Source of the DNA: Myxococcales bacterium
GTDB taxonomy: Bacteria > Myxococcota_A > Polyangia > Polyangiales > Houyiibacteriaceae
Length of the DNA: 53,210 nt
Assembly (NCBI GenBank): GCA_019637115.1
Contig: JAHBWH010000038.1
Location: forward strand, 1 to 53,210
Direction of reading: 5' to 3'
Part shown: positions 1-8,439 of the stretch, piece by piece
Layout of the letters: every line of letters starts with the position of its first letter
Position numbering within the stretch: position 1 is the first letter of the stretch
Made by a program: the position numbers and the translations under genes
Notes under the pieces: generated by a model
Seen by the model: the letters and a program-made list of their open reading frames with translations, nothing else
Told to the model about the DNA's origin: nothing
The model's database searches: none

Positions 1-149
1 AGGTCTTCGAGCTGCTCTGCTGTCGCGAGCTCTCTCCGGACGAGGTCGCCGAGGAGCTCTCGCTCTCACGGCCCGCCGTGTACATGTGGCGGACGCGGAT
101 CCGTGAGGCGGCGCGCGAGATCGCCGCCGAGCTGGAGGGGACGCGATGA
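1..149 (+). CDS. RNA polymerase sigma factor, C-terminal end (partial)
   Basis: Only the last 48 or so residues are in the window; the frame runs from base 3 to the TGA at 147-149. The visible part is a helix-turn-helix of sigma-70 region 4 type: LSPDEVAEELSLSRPAVYM followed by a basic recognition helix (WRTRIREAARE). This would bind the -35 element. The stop overlaps the start of the next gene (ATGA at 146-149), so the two are translationally coupled, which is the usual arrangement of an ECF-type sigma factor and its anti-sigma factor. I cannot tell the sigma subfamily because regions 2 and 3 lie outside the window; a LuxR-type HTH is a less likely alternative. Confidence 0.7.
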   Translation, partial: VFELLCCRELSPDEVAEELSLSRPAVYMWRTRIREAAREIAAELEGTR

Positions 150-967
150 GCGCGGACGATCGCTGGTCGGATCCGATCTGGGACGAGCTGGCCGCGGGCG
201 AGCTCGACCCCGAGGAGCGCGCGGCGCTGGAGGCGCTCGCGAGCGAGGACGAGCTCGAGGCGTTCCGCCCGCTCGACGACGCCTTTCGAGACCGCCTCGC
301 CGGCGCGCTCACGACGCAGGTCCGGCACGCGCGCTCGCGTCGTCGCTTCGCGCTCGCGGCCACGACTAGCGTGCTCGCGGCGGCCGCGGCCGTCGTGCTC
401 GTGGTGCGCCCCTTCGCCGACCCGCGCTTCGACGAGCCGCCGTCCGCTGAGGTGGTCGACGAGAACGCGCGCGCGGCGTCCGCTCGGTTCGTGGGCGAGC
501 TGCGCGGTGGCGTCGCGACGGAGCGCAGCGCGTCGCCCGAGCCTGGCGCGTCGCCCGAGCCTGCCGCGTCGCCCGGGCTTGGCTCGTCGTCCGAAGGCGG
601 CGCGCCGCAGGTCCTCCCGACGTTCCACCCCGAGACCCGCCTCGAGCTCGTCGTGCGTCCGCTGCGCGAGGGGGGGGAGCGATCGATGGCGCACGCGACC
701 TTCGTGCGCGTGGACGGAACGCTCCGGCCTTGGGACGTCCCGGTCGAGCGTGCGCGAAGCGGCGCCGCCCGCGTGGTAGGGACCGCCGGCGCGTTGCTCG
801 ACGCGGTTCCCCCTGGCGTCGTCGAGCTCGTGATCGCCATCGACGACACGCCGGCCAGCGCAGAGCGCGTCGAGCGCTGGATCGCCGACGGTGATCCGCG
901 GGTCCTCCGCTTCCCCGCGCGCTTCGTGCTCGGGCCCGCGACCTCCGACGACGAGGGGTCGCGATGA
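146..967 (+). CDS. Anti-sigma-factor-like single-pass membrane protein
   Basis: This 273-residue protein is acidic at the N terminus (residues 1-55, rich in Glu/Asp/Ala helices), has a basic stop at about 62-66 (HARSRRR) and one membrane helix at about 67-87 (LAATTSVLAAAAAVVLVV). A long exported part follows, with a short Ser-Pro-Glu repeat around residues 129-152 (ASPEPGASPEPAASP). No zinc-binding HxxxCxxC motif is visible in the cytoplasmic part, so it is not a classical ZAS anti-sigma factor. It overlaps the sigma gene upstream by 4 bp and the CHAT gene downstream by 4 bp. Topology and position fit a membrane anti-sigma factor whose exported domain could sense an envelope signal; the function is inferred from context, not from a recognised domain. 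Confidence 0.65.
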   Translation: MSADDRWSDPIWDELAAGELDPEERAALEALASEDELEAFRPLDDAFRDRLAGALTTQVRHARSRRRFALAATTSVLAAAAAVVLVVRPFADPRFDEPPSAEVVDENARAASARFVGELRGGVATERSASPEPGASPEPAASPGLGSSSEGGAPQVLPTFHPETRLELVVRPLREGGERSMAHATFVRVDGTLRPWDVPVERARSGAARVVGTAGALLDAVPPGVVELVIAIDDTPASAERVERWIADGDPRVLRFPARFVLGPATSDDEGSR

Positions 968-3570
968 AGCGACGTCCGGCCTCGGCGGTGGGGCCGCGGC
1001 TGCCTGGCGGGCTGCTCCTGCTCGCCGCCGCATGTGGCGGTGGCTCGGGCTCCGCGGCGCCGCTCGCGGCGCAGCTCGGCTGTGAGCTCGAGCTCGATCG
1101 AAGCGAGCTCGCTTGTGTGGGCGAGGCGACGGTCTTCGTGGCCTCCGAGCGCGCGCCCACCGCGACGCTGAACGGCGAGCCGCTCACGCTGGCCTGGCGC
1201 GCGGTCGAAGGCGGTTGGCGCGCCGAGGTGGATGCAGAAGGCCGCCTCGAGCTCGAGGCGGGCGGCGCGCGCGGCGCGTGGTCGCTGCGCGCGCGTGATG
1301 ATCGCTTCGACGAGGTCGAGGCGCGCCGGAGCGCGGGCGACCTGGAGGGCGCGCTCGAGGCGCTCGAGACGCTCGAGCGGCAGGCACCCTCCGACGATAC
1401 GCTCGGCCGATTTCCCAAGCCGCCCCGCGCGAGGGTCGCGGGCCTGCGGGCGCGGATCGCGCTGCGCGCGGGCCGCGTCGACGAGGCGGTGGCTGGATTG
1501 CGGGTGGCGCGCGTCGCCGCGGAGCGCGCGGGCCTGCCGACGCGCGCGGCGCTCGACGCGATCGCGGAGGCGTTCACGGAGCGCGCGCGCTGGCGCTTCG
1601 CGGAGGCGCGCGCGGCGCTCGACGCCGCGTCGCGCCTCGGCGCGCCCGACGCACAGATGGACACGCGCGTGGCCTACCACCGAGGCCTCGTCGCGCGTGA
1701 CGTGGGCGACGTCCGCGAGGCCCTGCGGGCCTTCGAGCGCGCGCAGGCCTCCGCGGCGCGCGTGGGGCCAGACGACGTGGGGGCGTGGGCCGCGCAGGCG
1801 GCGGCGCGCCTGCGACACGAGCTCGGTCGGCGCGCCGAGGCCTACGCGGAGCTCGACGCCGTGCGCGCCGAGGGCGCGTGCGAGCGCGCGCACCTCGCGA
1901 CCAACCGGGGTTGGCTCTCGTTGCTCGACGCCGAGGAGCGCGTGGGCGTCGTCGACCGCGCGGCGCTGGAGCTGGCGGCGCGGCTCTACGCGAGCGAATG
2001 CCCACACCCCGCGGGGGCCAACGCGCGCGTGAACCTGGCCCTCGCGTCCTGGCTCGAGGGAGACCTCGTGGGGGCGCGAGGCGCTCTCGAAGGCGCGGCC
2101 GACGCCGCGAACCTGGAGGTCGCGCTCTGGCGAGACGTCATCGAGTCACGCCTCGCGGCGTCGAGCGGCGAGGCGCGTGCGGCGGCGGCTCGCCTCGAGG
2201 GGTGGCTGCCGAGGCTGGCCGCCGCCCCGCCGGGGGCGCGGTGGCGCGTGTGGGTCGAGCTCGCGAAGGTGCGTGTGGACGAGGGGGCGAGCGAGGCCGC
2301 GATCGGCGCGCTCCGCGCCGCAGAGGACGAGCTCGAGGCCGAGAGCCGCCGCCGACCGATCGAGGGCAACCTCGGGGGCTTCGCGGGATATCGCGACGAG
2401 AGCGCGCGGCGGCTCGTGCACCTGCTCGTGAGCGAGGGCGCGCTCGAGGAGGCCTTCGACGTCGCGAGGCGCGCGCGGACCCGTCGGCTCCGTCAGCTCC
2501 GCTGGCGTGAGCGGGTCGCGGCGCTCGACGCGAGCGTCCGCGCGCGTTGGGAGCAAGCGGTCGGCGCCTACCTCGCGGCGCGGGCCGACGCCAGCGCGGA
2601 CGCGGCGGAGGATTGGCGCCTGTCGGCGGAGGCGCTGGAGACACGGCGGCAGGCGCGCGCGGGCGTGGAGGCCCGACTCGGTCGGCTCCTCGACGACGCC
2701 TACGCCGTGCTCGCCAGCGGGCGTGGCATCGAAGCGGGGGTCCTCGGGCCGGGCCCCGCCGAGGGCGAGTTGACGCTCCTGCACTTCGACGAGCTCGCGT
2801 TCGCGGCGTGGACGCAAGACGGCGCGCGCAGGGTCGAGGTCCACCGCGTCGACCCGGAGGATCCCTTCGGCCCCTTCGCCGCGCGCCTCTCTGACGCCCG
2901 CTTCGTCCGGCTCCTTCCGCACGGCACGTGGCGCGCGGTGCCTCTCCACGCCGAGGTCCTCGGGCCGCCGGTGGTCTATGGCCTCGACCTCCCACGCGAG
3001 CGAGCGCCCCGCCAGCGTCGCGGTGCCGTCGTGGTGGCCGATCCCAGGGGCGATCTGCCCTTCGCGTTGGCCGAGGGGCGAGCGCTCGCGGCCCACCTCG
3101 GCGCGCCGCTGCTGGCGGGGGACGACGCGAGCTGGGACGCCGTCGGCGCGGTGCTCCGCACCGAAGCGGTCTTCTATTACGCAGGCCACGGCGAGGCCGC
3201 GGACGATCCGCTCCGGAGCGCGTTGCCGCTCGCCCATGGAGGGCGGCTCGAGGCGGGCGACGTGCTCGCGCTCGAGCGGGTGCCGTCGGTCGTGGTGCTC
3301 TCGGGCTGCGAGACCGCGAGCGCATCGCTCGAGGGTGCGCCTGCGACGCTCGGGCTGGCGCAGGCCTTCGTCGCGAGCGGCGCCGAGCGCGTGATCGCGA
3401 CGACCGCTCGGGTCCCCGACGCCGCCGCGCGACGTTTCGCGGACGCCCTCCGCCGACACGCCGCGACCTCCGACGAGCCCTTCTCGGTGGGGTCGGTCGC
3501 GGCGGCGATCGCCGAGCTCCGCGCCGCCGGGCTCTCCGACGTCACCAGCTACCGGATGCTGGTCCCTTGA
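964..3570 (+). CDS. CHAT-domain (caspase-like) lipoprotein with TPR-like helical repeats
   Basis: This 868-residue protein starts with a lipoprotein signal (basic start, leucine-rich core, lipobox LAAAC near residue 24). A long alanine/arginine-rich alpha-helical region of TPR type follows at about 115-530. The C-terminal 280 residues form a CHAT domain of the caspase/separase clan. The conserved pair is clear: YYAGHG with the catalytic His at 742 and LSGCETA with the nucleophilic Cys at 782. Both residues are intact, so an active cysteine peptidase is expected, anchored to the envelope by lipid. It sits between the anti-sigma-like gene (4-bp overlap) and a subtilisin-like lipoprotein 42 bp downstream. 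CHAT proteases in other systems cleave a specific partner after activation; the neighbouring subtilisin or the anti-sigma protein are natural candidates, by inference only. Confidence 0.88.
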   Translation: MKRRPASAVGPRLPGGLLLLAAACGGGSGSAAPLAAQLGCELELDRSELACVGEATVFVASERAPTATLNGEPLTLAWRAVEGGWRAEVDAEGRLELEAGGARGAWSLRARDDRFDEVEARRSAGDLEGALEALETLERQAPSDDTLGRFPKPPRARVAGLRARIALRAGRVDEAVAGLRVARVAAERAGLPTRAALDAIAEAFTERARWRFAEARAALDAASRLGAPDAQMDTRVAYHRGLVARDVGDVREALRAFERAQASAARVGPDDVGAWAAQAAARLRHELGRRAEAYAELDAVRAEGACERAHLATNRGWLSLLDAEERVGVVDRAALELAARLYASECPHPAGANARVNLALASWLEGDLVGARGALEGAADAANLEVALWRDVIESRLAASSGEARAAAARLEGWLPRLAAAPPGARWRVWVELAKVRVDEGASEAAIGALRAAEDELEAESRRRPIEGNLGGFAGYRDESARRLVHLLVSEGALEEAFDVARRARTRRLRQLRWRERVAALDASVRARWEQAVGAYLAARADASADAAEDWRLSAEALETRRQARAGVEARLGRLLDDAYAVLASGRGIEAGVLGPGPAEGELTLLHFDELAFAAWTQDGARRVEVHRVDPEDPFGPFAARLSDARFVRLLPHGTWRAVPLHAEVLGPPVVYGLDLPRERAPRQRRGAVVVADPRGDLPFALAEGRALAAHLGAPLLAGDDASWDAVGAVLRTEAVFYYAGHGEAADDPLRSALPLAHGGRLEAGDVLALERVPSVVVLSGCETASASLEGAPATLGLAQAFVASGAERVIATTARVPDAAARRFADALRRHAATSDEPFSVGSVAAAIAELRAAGLSDVTSYRMLVP

Positions 3571-3612
3571 ACGAGATGGGCAGCCGTCACCGCCCGAGAA
3601 CGAAGGACGAAC

Positions 3613-5727
3613 ATGAACCACAAGATCCTCTGGGTTGCGCCGCTGATGGCGCTCGTGGGCTGCACCGGCGACCAGGTCGGCGCGCGTGAGGACGGGCTCT
3701 TCGCGTCGATCGGCGTGGCGTCTCCGTCCGCGAGCGCCTCCTCGGCGAGTAGCCCGTCGACGCCGAGCTCCTCAGCGACGACCACCACGAGCACCGTGAC
3801 GACCGGGGTGCTGGCGCCCCGCGACCCACGCCCGAACACGACCGTCTGGCGTCAATGCGACGCGCATCGACTCGTCGGCAGCCTCCGCTACGGCACCCGG
3901 TGCCCGGCCCCCTCGGGCAACTGGCGAGCGGATGGCCGCTTCGCCGGGTTGGTCAACGAGTCGGGCGCGGGGTACTGCGGGTACACGCTGCCTGCCCACC
4001 TGCCGTTCACGTTCTCGGGTCTGCCGGTCCATCGGAGCCAGGATGACGTCAACGGGTGGGTCCTTCGTCCGGAGCAATGGCTCGAACCGGACTGCCCGAC
4101 GGTGGTGCCGCTCTCGGACGACGACGCCATCGCGTCGTGGGGTCCGGCGCACGTCGAGGCCCAGCGCCGCCAGCTCGATCACCTCGTGTCGTTGCCGACG
4201 GTCCGGCCCTTCTTCGGGCAGTCGCTCCCGCAGACGACCGACGTCTGGATCCTGGACGCCTCGCGCAACAGCAGCGCCGCCGACATCGAGCCGCTGCGCG
4301 GTGTCCACTCGGACCACGGCTTCGCGGTCGGGCTCCTCATGCGCGATCTCCTCTGCCCCGAAGGGCGCGAGGGCGTCTGTCCGGTGCGCTTCAAGTCGCG
4401 CAACGTGCTCGGCCGCGGCTACGACGGCGGCGGCGCGCACGGGTACATCGGCGACCTCGCCGTCGCGATCCGGCACGCCGTCGACCAGAACGCACAGGTC
4501 ATCGTCTTGGCCGTCGGCTTCCACGAGCAGTTCGCGCGACAGGGCGACCACAACTTCGACGTCAACCGGTTCCACGAGGCGGCCGACACCATCCGCGCGG
4601 CGCTGAACTACGCGCGCTGCCGCAACGTCGCCGTCGTCGCCGCCGCGGGGAACACCGAGGCGGGCCCGCTCGCGAGCGTGGTGGACGGCCGAAACCCCAT
4701 GTACCCGGCGGGCTTCTCCGATGAACGCGGCTGGAGCTGCGGGAGCACGTCGCCGCCGGCGAACGCCCGCCTCGTGCTCACCGCGAGCGCGCTCGATCCT
4801 TGGGACGCCCCTGCTCCCAATGCGCGCGCGAACGGGGAGGCCGAGCTCGCGGCGCCTGGCTTCGCCGTGGTGGCGCCGAACCCGCTCGGCGCCGGTCCGA
4901 GCTTCGTCTCGGGCGGCACGGGCAGCTCGTTCGCGGCGGCTCACCTCGCGGCGCTCGTGGCGTTGGTCAAGGCCTACCAGCCCGGTGCGACTCCGGAGGC
5001 CATCCACGCGCGGATCGCGCAGCACGGCGTGCGGCTCGGGCGTGACGCGAGCTTCTGTCACCAAACGGGTCGGTGGCCGAGCTGCGCCGAGGTCCGTCGC
5101 ATCGACGTCTGCCGCACCGTGCGCTCGATCGTCGAGCCGCTCTGCCGGCCGCGCAGCGGCGGCCTGCTCTTCATCCCGCCCGCCGAGTGCAGCGCCCTCC
5201 CGGTCTGCGACCCGCTCGCGGCTGGCGCTGGCGCCCCCGCGCAGGGCGTCGACTTCGCCCGCCTCGCGCAGGCGACGACCGAGAGCGCCGCGGATCCGAG
5301 TCAGATCGGCGTGCTCGGCCAGTGCGGCGCGTCCGGCGCCGCGGTGGCTGGCTGGCCGTCGTCCGAGCCGGGGAGCTCGCTCTGCCCCGCGCTCGAGCAC
5401 GAGAACGGCATCCGAACGCCCAACCGGGTCGGCTCGCTGCCCGGGGTGGATCCGTGCGGCGCCTGCGTGATCGACGCGCGCGACCCCGCGCGGCCGGAGC
5501 TCGTCGTCTCGCTCCAGCCGGGGCTGTCGATCGGTTCGCCGGTGCTCGACATCGGCACCTCCTCCGTCGCGCTCGGGTCCTTCGCGCTGCAGAGCCAGAG
5601 CAGCGTGACGCCGCTCCGCATCGCCCTCCCGCCGATGCAGGTGGTCCCCACGCACGCGAAGCTCTCCATGATGGTCGGAGAGAGCCAGTCGGCGACGGGC
5701 TACGTGCCCGTCTACGTGGGGCCCTGA
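3613..5727 (+). CDS. Subtilisin-like (S8) serine protease lipoprotein
   Basis: This 704-residue protein has a short lipoprotein signal with lipobox LVGC at about residue 17 and then a Ser/Thr-rich linker to about residue 65. The peptidase S8 triad is recognisable: Asp215 in VWILDASRN, His235 in DHGFAVG and Ser439 in GTGSSFAAAH, with the oxyanion Asn in VAAAGNTE. The domain spans about 205-460. About 240 further residues follow, containing paired cysteines that may form disulfides in the periplasm or at the surface. The Shine-Dalgarno sequence AAGGA lies 6 bases before the ATG. It is the last gene of the sigma/anti-sigma/CHAT operon, with a strong hairpin after its stop. Spacing within the triad is shorter than in classical subtilisins, so substrate range is unknown. 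Confidence 0.88.
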   Translation: MNHKILWVAPLMALVGCTGDQVGAREDGLFASIGVASPSASASSASSPSTPSSSATTTTSTVTTGVLAPRDPRPNTTVWRQCDAHRLVGSLRYGTRCPAPSGNWRADGRFAGLVNESGAGYCGYTLPAHLPFTFSGLPVHRSQDDVNGWVLRPEQWLEPDCPTVVPLSDDDAIASWGPAHVEAQRRQLDHLVSLPTVRPFFGQSLPQTTDVWILDASRNSSAADIEPLRGVHSDHGFAVGLLMRDLLCPEGREGVCPVRFKSRNVLGRGYDGGGAHGYIGDLAVAIRHAVDQNAQVIVLAVGFHEQFARQGDHNFDVNRFHEAADTIRAALNYARCRNVAVVAAAGNTEAGPLASVVDGRNPMYPAGFSDERGWSCGSTSPPANARLVLTASALDPWDAPAPNARANGEAELAAPGFAVVAPNPLGAGPSFVSGGTGSSFAAAHLAALVALVKAYQPGATPEAIHARIAQHGVRLGRDASFCHQTGRWPSCAEVRRIDVCRTVRSIVEPLCRPRSGGLLFIPPAECSALPVCDPLAAGAGAPAQGVDFARLAQATTESAADPSQIGVLGQCGASGAAVAGWPSSEPGSSLCPALEHENGIRTPNRVGSLPGVDPCGACVIDARDPARPELVVSLQPGLSIGSPVLDIGTSSVALGSFALQSQSSVTPLRIALPPMQVVPTHAKLSMMVGESQSATGYVPVYVGP

Positions 5728-5745
5728 AGCGGTCGGTGCTCACCG

Positions 5746-5781
5746 GGGGTCGTGACGAGCTCCGACGTCGTCACGAACCCC
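5746..5781 (+). terminator. Hairpin after the protease operon
   Basis: An inverted repeat of about 13 bp (GGGGTCGTGACGA against TCGTCACGAACCCC, one bulged base) begins 18 bases after the subtilisin stop codon. There is no clear U tract, so it may be a factor-independent terminator of the high-GC type or a 3' stabilising hairpin. Confidence 0.55.
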
Positions 5782-5801
5782 GAGGGGCGCTCGCGCTTGG
5801 C

Positions 5802-5845
5802 GGATGACCCAGTCGGCGGATGACCCAGTCGGCTGATGACCCAGG
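5802..5845. repeat. Short tandem repeat, 16-bp unit
   Basis: The unit GGATGACCCAGTCGGC occurs twice exactly (5802-5817 and 5818-5833) and is followed by a decayed third copy (TGATGACCCAGGCC). Confidence 0.85.
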
Positions 5846-6086
5846 CCTGCACCAGCAAGCCCACGATCCCAGCGAGCGGCCCTGGGCTCACGCGACGGGG
5901 CTTCGCCGCACGAGGGACGCGCGCTGCGCCGCTGGGTTCGTGTTTCACGTCTACGCGCTGGCGCGCGAGCAAGGGCCAGAGGGTGCACATCGCGGACCCG
6001 AAGATGCGCGTCGCGAGCGCGCTCGACCACGCCGCGGGCGACCTTTAACGCCGGATTAATCTCGCGAGCTCGTGAGGCCGAGCGGC

Positions 6087-6869
6087 TCAGTCAGCGCAAA
6101 GCCCGCCATGGGGAACGATGCTCGGCACCGTGAAGCCGAGGCCGATTCCGCCCAAGCTCAGCGTGTAGTCCCCCGCCGCGAGGACGTCCGACGAACACCC
6201 CGCGAACCGTGAAGAGAAGCAGTCCGTGCAGGCATCATCGTCTGCAGCGGGACACAACGCTGCTTCGACGCTCAGGGCTCCGCCGCTCTCGGTCACCTGG
6301 CAAGCGCCGTGGTGGAGAGAGACTCCCTCGGAGGGAAAGACCTGCACCCGAATTCGCGCCGCGGCGTCCAGATGCTCTCCGTCGGCGTCTGCGCGCCCGC
6401 GGACGCATACCTGCCGGACTGGGGCCGGAGCCGCGTGAGAACAAGCGAACGACCCGCAACCCCAACACGGTGAGTACCCCGGTGGGACGCAGCTGTCGGG
6501 GAAGAGCAACTGCTCGGTCCCCCGCTGGCCGCACGCGGTCGCGAGGGCGCACGCCAACTCCGCCCACACACACCCACCATAGACCGGTTCCGCGCTCGGG
6601 TTGTTGACGCACGACCGTTCCAGCGGTGAAGCGTAGGTCGGCGAACACGACTCGGCGGAGATGCAGGCTGCTTCGTCCAGTCCAGCGCACTCCCCGATCC
6701 CGAGGCACGTCTCATCGTCGAGGTAGTGGAGGCACACGCGGCACGCCTCCTCGTCCAGATAGTCGGTGCAGGAAACGCCAGCACCTCGCCCAGCATCGAC
6801 GTTGTGCACCGGCTCGTCGGGCGAGCAGGCGACGCCCCAAACCACGAGCCAGATGACGAAACGCCGCAT
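6087..6869 (-). CDS. Cysteine-rich secreted lipoprotein, unknown function
   Basis: The 260-residue product begins MRRFVIWLVVWGVACS, a typical lipoprotein signal with lipobox GVAC at about residue 15. The mature part has many regularly placed cysteines (for example DEEACRVCLHYLDDETC and CWGCGSFAC), the style of disulfide-rich surface lipoproteins common in myxobacteria. I chose the ATG at 6869 rather than the GTG at 6887 because it starts directly with the signal peptide. It lies downstream of dnaA on the same strand with a gap of about 175 bp, so it probably has its own promoter. I do not recognise a named family. Confidence 0.75.
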   Translation of the reverse strand: MRRFVIWLVVWGVACSPDEPVHNVDAGRGAGVSCTDYLDEEACRVCLHYLDDETCLGIGECAGLDEAACISAESCSPTYASPLERSCVNNPSAEPVYGGCVWAELACALATACGQRGTEQLLFPDSCVPPGYSPCWGCGSFACSHAAPAPVRQVCVRGRADADGEHLDAAARIRVQVFPSEGVSLHHGACQVTESGGALSVEAALCPAADDDACTDCFSSRFAGCSSDVLAAGDYTLSLGGIGLGFTVPSIVPHGGLCAD

Positions 6870-7043
6870 CGAACGATTACGGTACACCAGATCGTGGGAA
6901 CCGCCGCGCCCGCGACCCGCCCCTTCGAGCTGCGGGGCTCTCGCACGCCGAGGTCACGGGCCCTTGCCGAGTCCGGCGCCAGCTCTCGGTCGCGCACACG
7001 GCACCTCGACCGCGACGGCGGTAGGAGCCGAGCGAGCTCGAGC

Positions 7044-8411
7044 TCAGAGGCCGAGCTTGCGGCCGACGGCCTCGAGGGCGCGCTGCGTCTGCTCGTCCTC
7101 GGCCTCCACGAGGCCGTCGATCTTGCGCACAGCGCTCATGACGGTCGTGTGGTCCTTGCCGCCGAAGCGCTCGCCGAGCTCCGGGTAGCTCGTGCCGAGG
7201 CGCTGCCGACAGAGGTACATCGCGACCTGTCGCGGGTAGCTCACCGCGCGGTGGCGACGCTTCGACTTCAAATCGCCCAGCTTGATGTTGAAGTACGTGC
7301 AGACCGCGCGCTGAACGTCCTCGACGGTCAGCGCCTGTTCGTTGGTCGGCAGGGACGCCCGCAGCGACTCCTTCGCGAGGTCGAGGTCGATGCCCCGACC
7401 GAGGAGCTCGGCCTTCACCGCGATCCGGAGCAGCGTGCCCTCGAGCTCGCGGACGTTGCTCTTCACGTGCTGGGCGATGAAGAGCGCGACGTCGTCGGTG
7501 AGGTGGATCTTCTCCGCCTCGGCCTTCTTCTTGAGGATCGCGATCCGCGTGTCGAGCTCGGGCGGCTGGATGTCGGCCACCATGCCCGACTGGAAGCGGC
7601 TGATGAGGCGCTCCTCCATCTCCACGATCTGCTGGGGATAGACGTCGGAGGTGACCACGATCTGGCGGTCGGAGTGGTAGAGGGCGTTGAAGGTGTGGAA
7701 GAACTCTTCTTGCGTCTGATCGCGGCCGGCGAGGAACTGGATGTCGTCCATCAGGAGGACGTCGCATTGCTCGCGGTAGCGGCGGCGGAACTCGTCGATG
7801 CGGTGGTTCTGCAGCGACCAGATGAACTCGTTCGTGAAGCGCTCGGCGCTGAGGTAGAGGATGACGGCGTCGGGCTTGTCGCGCAGGATCGTGTGACCCA
7901 TCGCGTTCATGAGGTGCGTCTTGCCGAGACCCACCCCGCCGTAGATGAAGAGGGGGTTGTACCGCTTGCCCGGCGCGTCGCCGACCGCTACGCACGCCGC
8001 GTGCGCGAGCTGGTTGGAGGGCCCGACGACGAAGTTGTCGAAGCTGTACTTCGGGTTGAGGTCCGTGAAGCGCACCGGGGTCGGGTCGCGGCGCACGGCT
8101 GGGCGCGCCCGCGGCCGGGCCGGCGTCTCCAGCTCGACGCGCTTGGGCGGCGCCTGCAGGGCCTCGTCGATCTCGAAGCGCAGCCGCGAAGGGGAGTCGG
8201 TCGCGTCGAGCCAGACCTCCGCGAGCGCGTCGAGCAGGAGGTCGTTGTAGTGGTTGGTGATCCAGTCCGCGTAGAACCGGTTGGGGATGCGCAATACGAC
8301 CGCGTCGCCCTCGAGCCCTTCGCAGCGGACCGGAGCGAGCCACGTGTCGAAGTTCTCGGCGGAAAGGCGGCCGCGGAGACTCTCGAGCGCGCGTTCCCAC
8401 AGTTCGTTCAT
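7044..8411 (-). CDS. dnaA: Chromosomal replication initiator protein DnaA
   Basis: DnaA binds DnaA boxes at oriC as an ATP-dependent filament, melts the origin and loads the helicase. The 455-residue product has all parts. Domain I starts MNELWERALESLRGRLSAE with the family's DTWLAP motif; a short proline/arginine-rich domain II lies at about 85-115. The AAA+ domain has Walker A GVGLGKTHL near residue 160 and Walker B LLMDDIQF near 220. Domain IV has the DnaA signature GGKDHTTVMSAVRKI near 417. I chose the ATG at 8411 because GAGGA sits 8 bases upstream; an in-frame ATG at 8429 has no ribosome site and would add six residues. The intergenic region upstream carries DnaA-box-like sites, so autoregulation is likely. 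No dnaN or rpmH/rnpA is next to it. Confidence 0.98.
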   Translation of the reverse strand: MNELWERALESLRGRLSAENFDTWLAPVRCEGLEGDAVVLRIPNRFYADWITNHYNDLLLDALAEVWLDATDSPSRLRFEIDEALQAPPKRVELETPARPRARPAVRRDPTPVRFTDLNPKYSFDNFVVGPSNQLAHAACVAVGDAPGKRYNPLFIYGGVGLGKTHLMNAMGHTILRDKPDAVILYLSAERFTNEFIWSLQNHRIDEFRRRYREQCDVLLMDDIQFLAGRDQTQEEFFHTFNALYHSDRQIVVTSDVYPQQIVEMEERLISRFQSGMVADIQPPELDTRIAILKKKAEAEKIHLTDDVALFIAQHVKSNVRELEGTLLRIAVKAELLGRGIDLDLAKESLRASLPTNEQALTVEDVQRAVCTYFNIKLGDLKSKRRHRAVSYPRQVAMYLCRQRLGTSYPELGERFGGKDHTTVMSAVRKIDGLVEAEDEQTQRALEAVGRKLGL

Positions 8412-8439
8412 GTTCGGATTCCTCGACATTCTCGGGCGA

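Larger units (their letters stand above)
5728..6086. other. Spacer between the protease operon and the next gene; no convincing gene
   Basis: Apart from the hairpin at 5746-5781 and the 16-bp repeats at 5802-5845, I see only short overlapping open frames on both strands with poor amino-acid composition. A minus-strand frame in 5712-5990 has a hydrophobic patch (GPLAGIVGLLVQAWVI) that might be a gene remnant, but it has no start signal. The more AT-rich stretch around 6045-6062 and the dyad near 6061-6076 lie downstream of the minus-strand gene that ends at 6087. Confidence 0.5.

Noticed and set aside
3772-5655. Minus-strand open frame of about 627 codons
   Set aside because: Antisense to the subtilisin gene, whose catalytic motifs are clear on the plus strand.
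5820-6059. Short plus- and minus-strand frames in the spacer after the protease operon
   Set aside because: No start signal and composition typical of non-coding GC-rich DNA; overlapping frames on both strands exclude each other.
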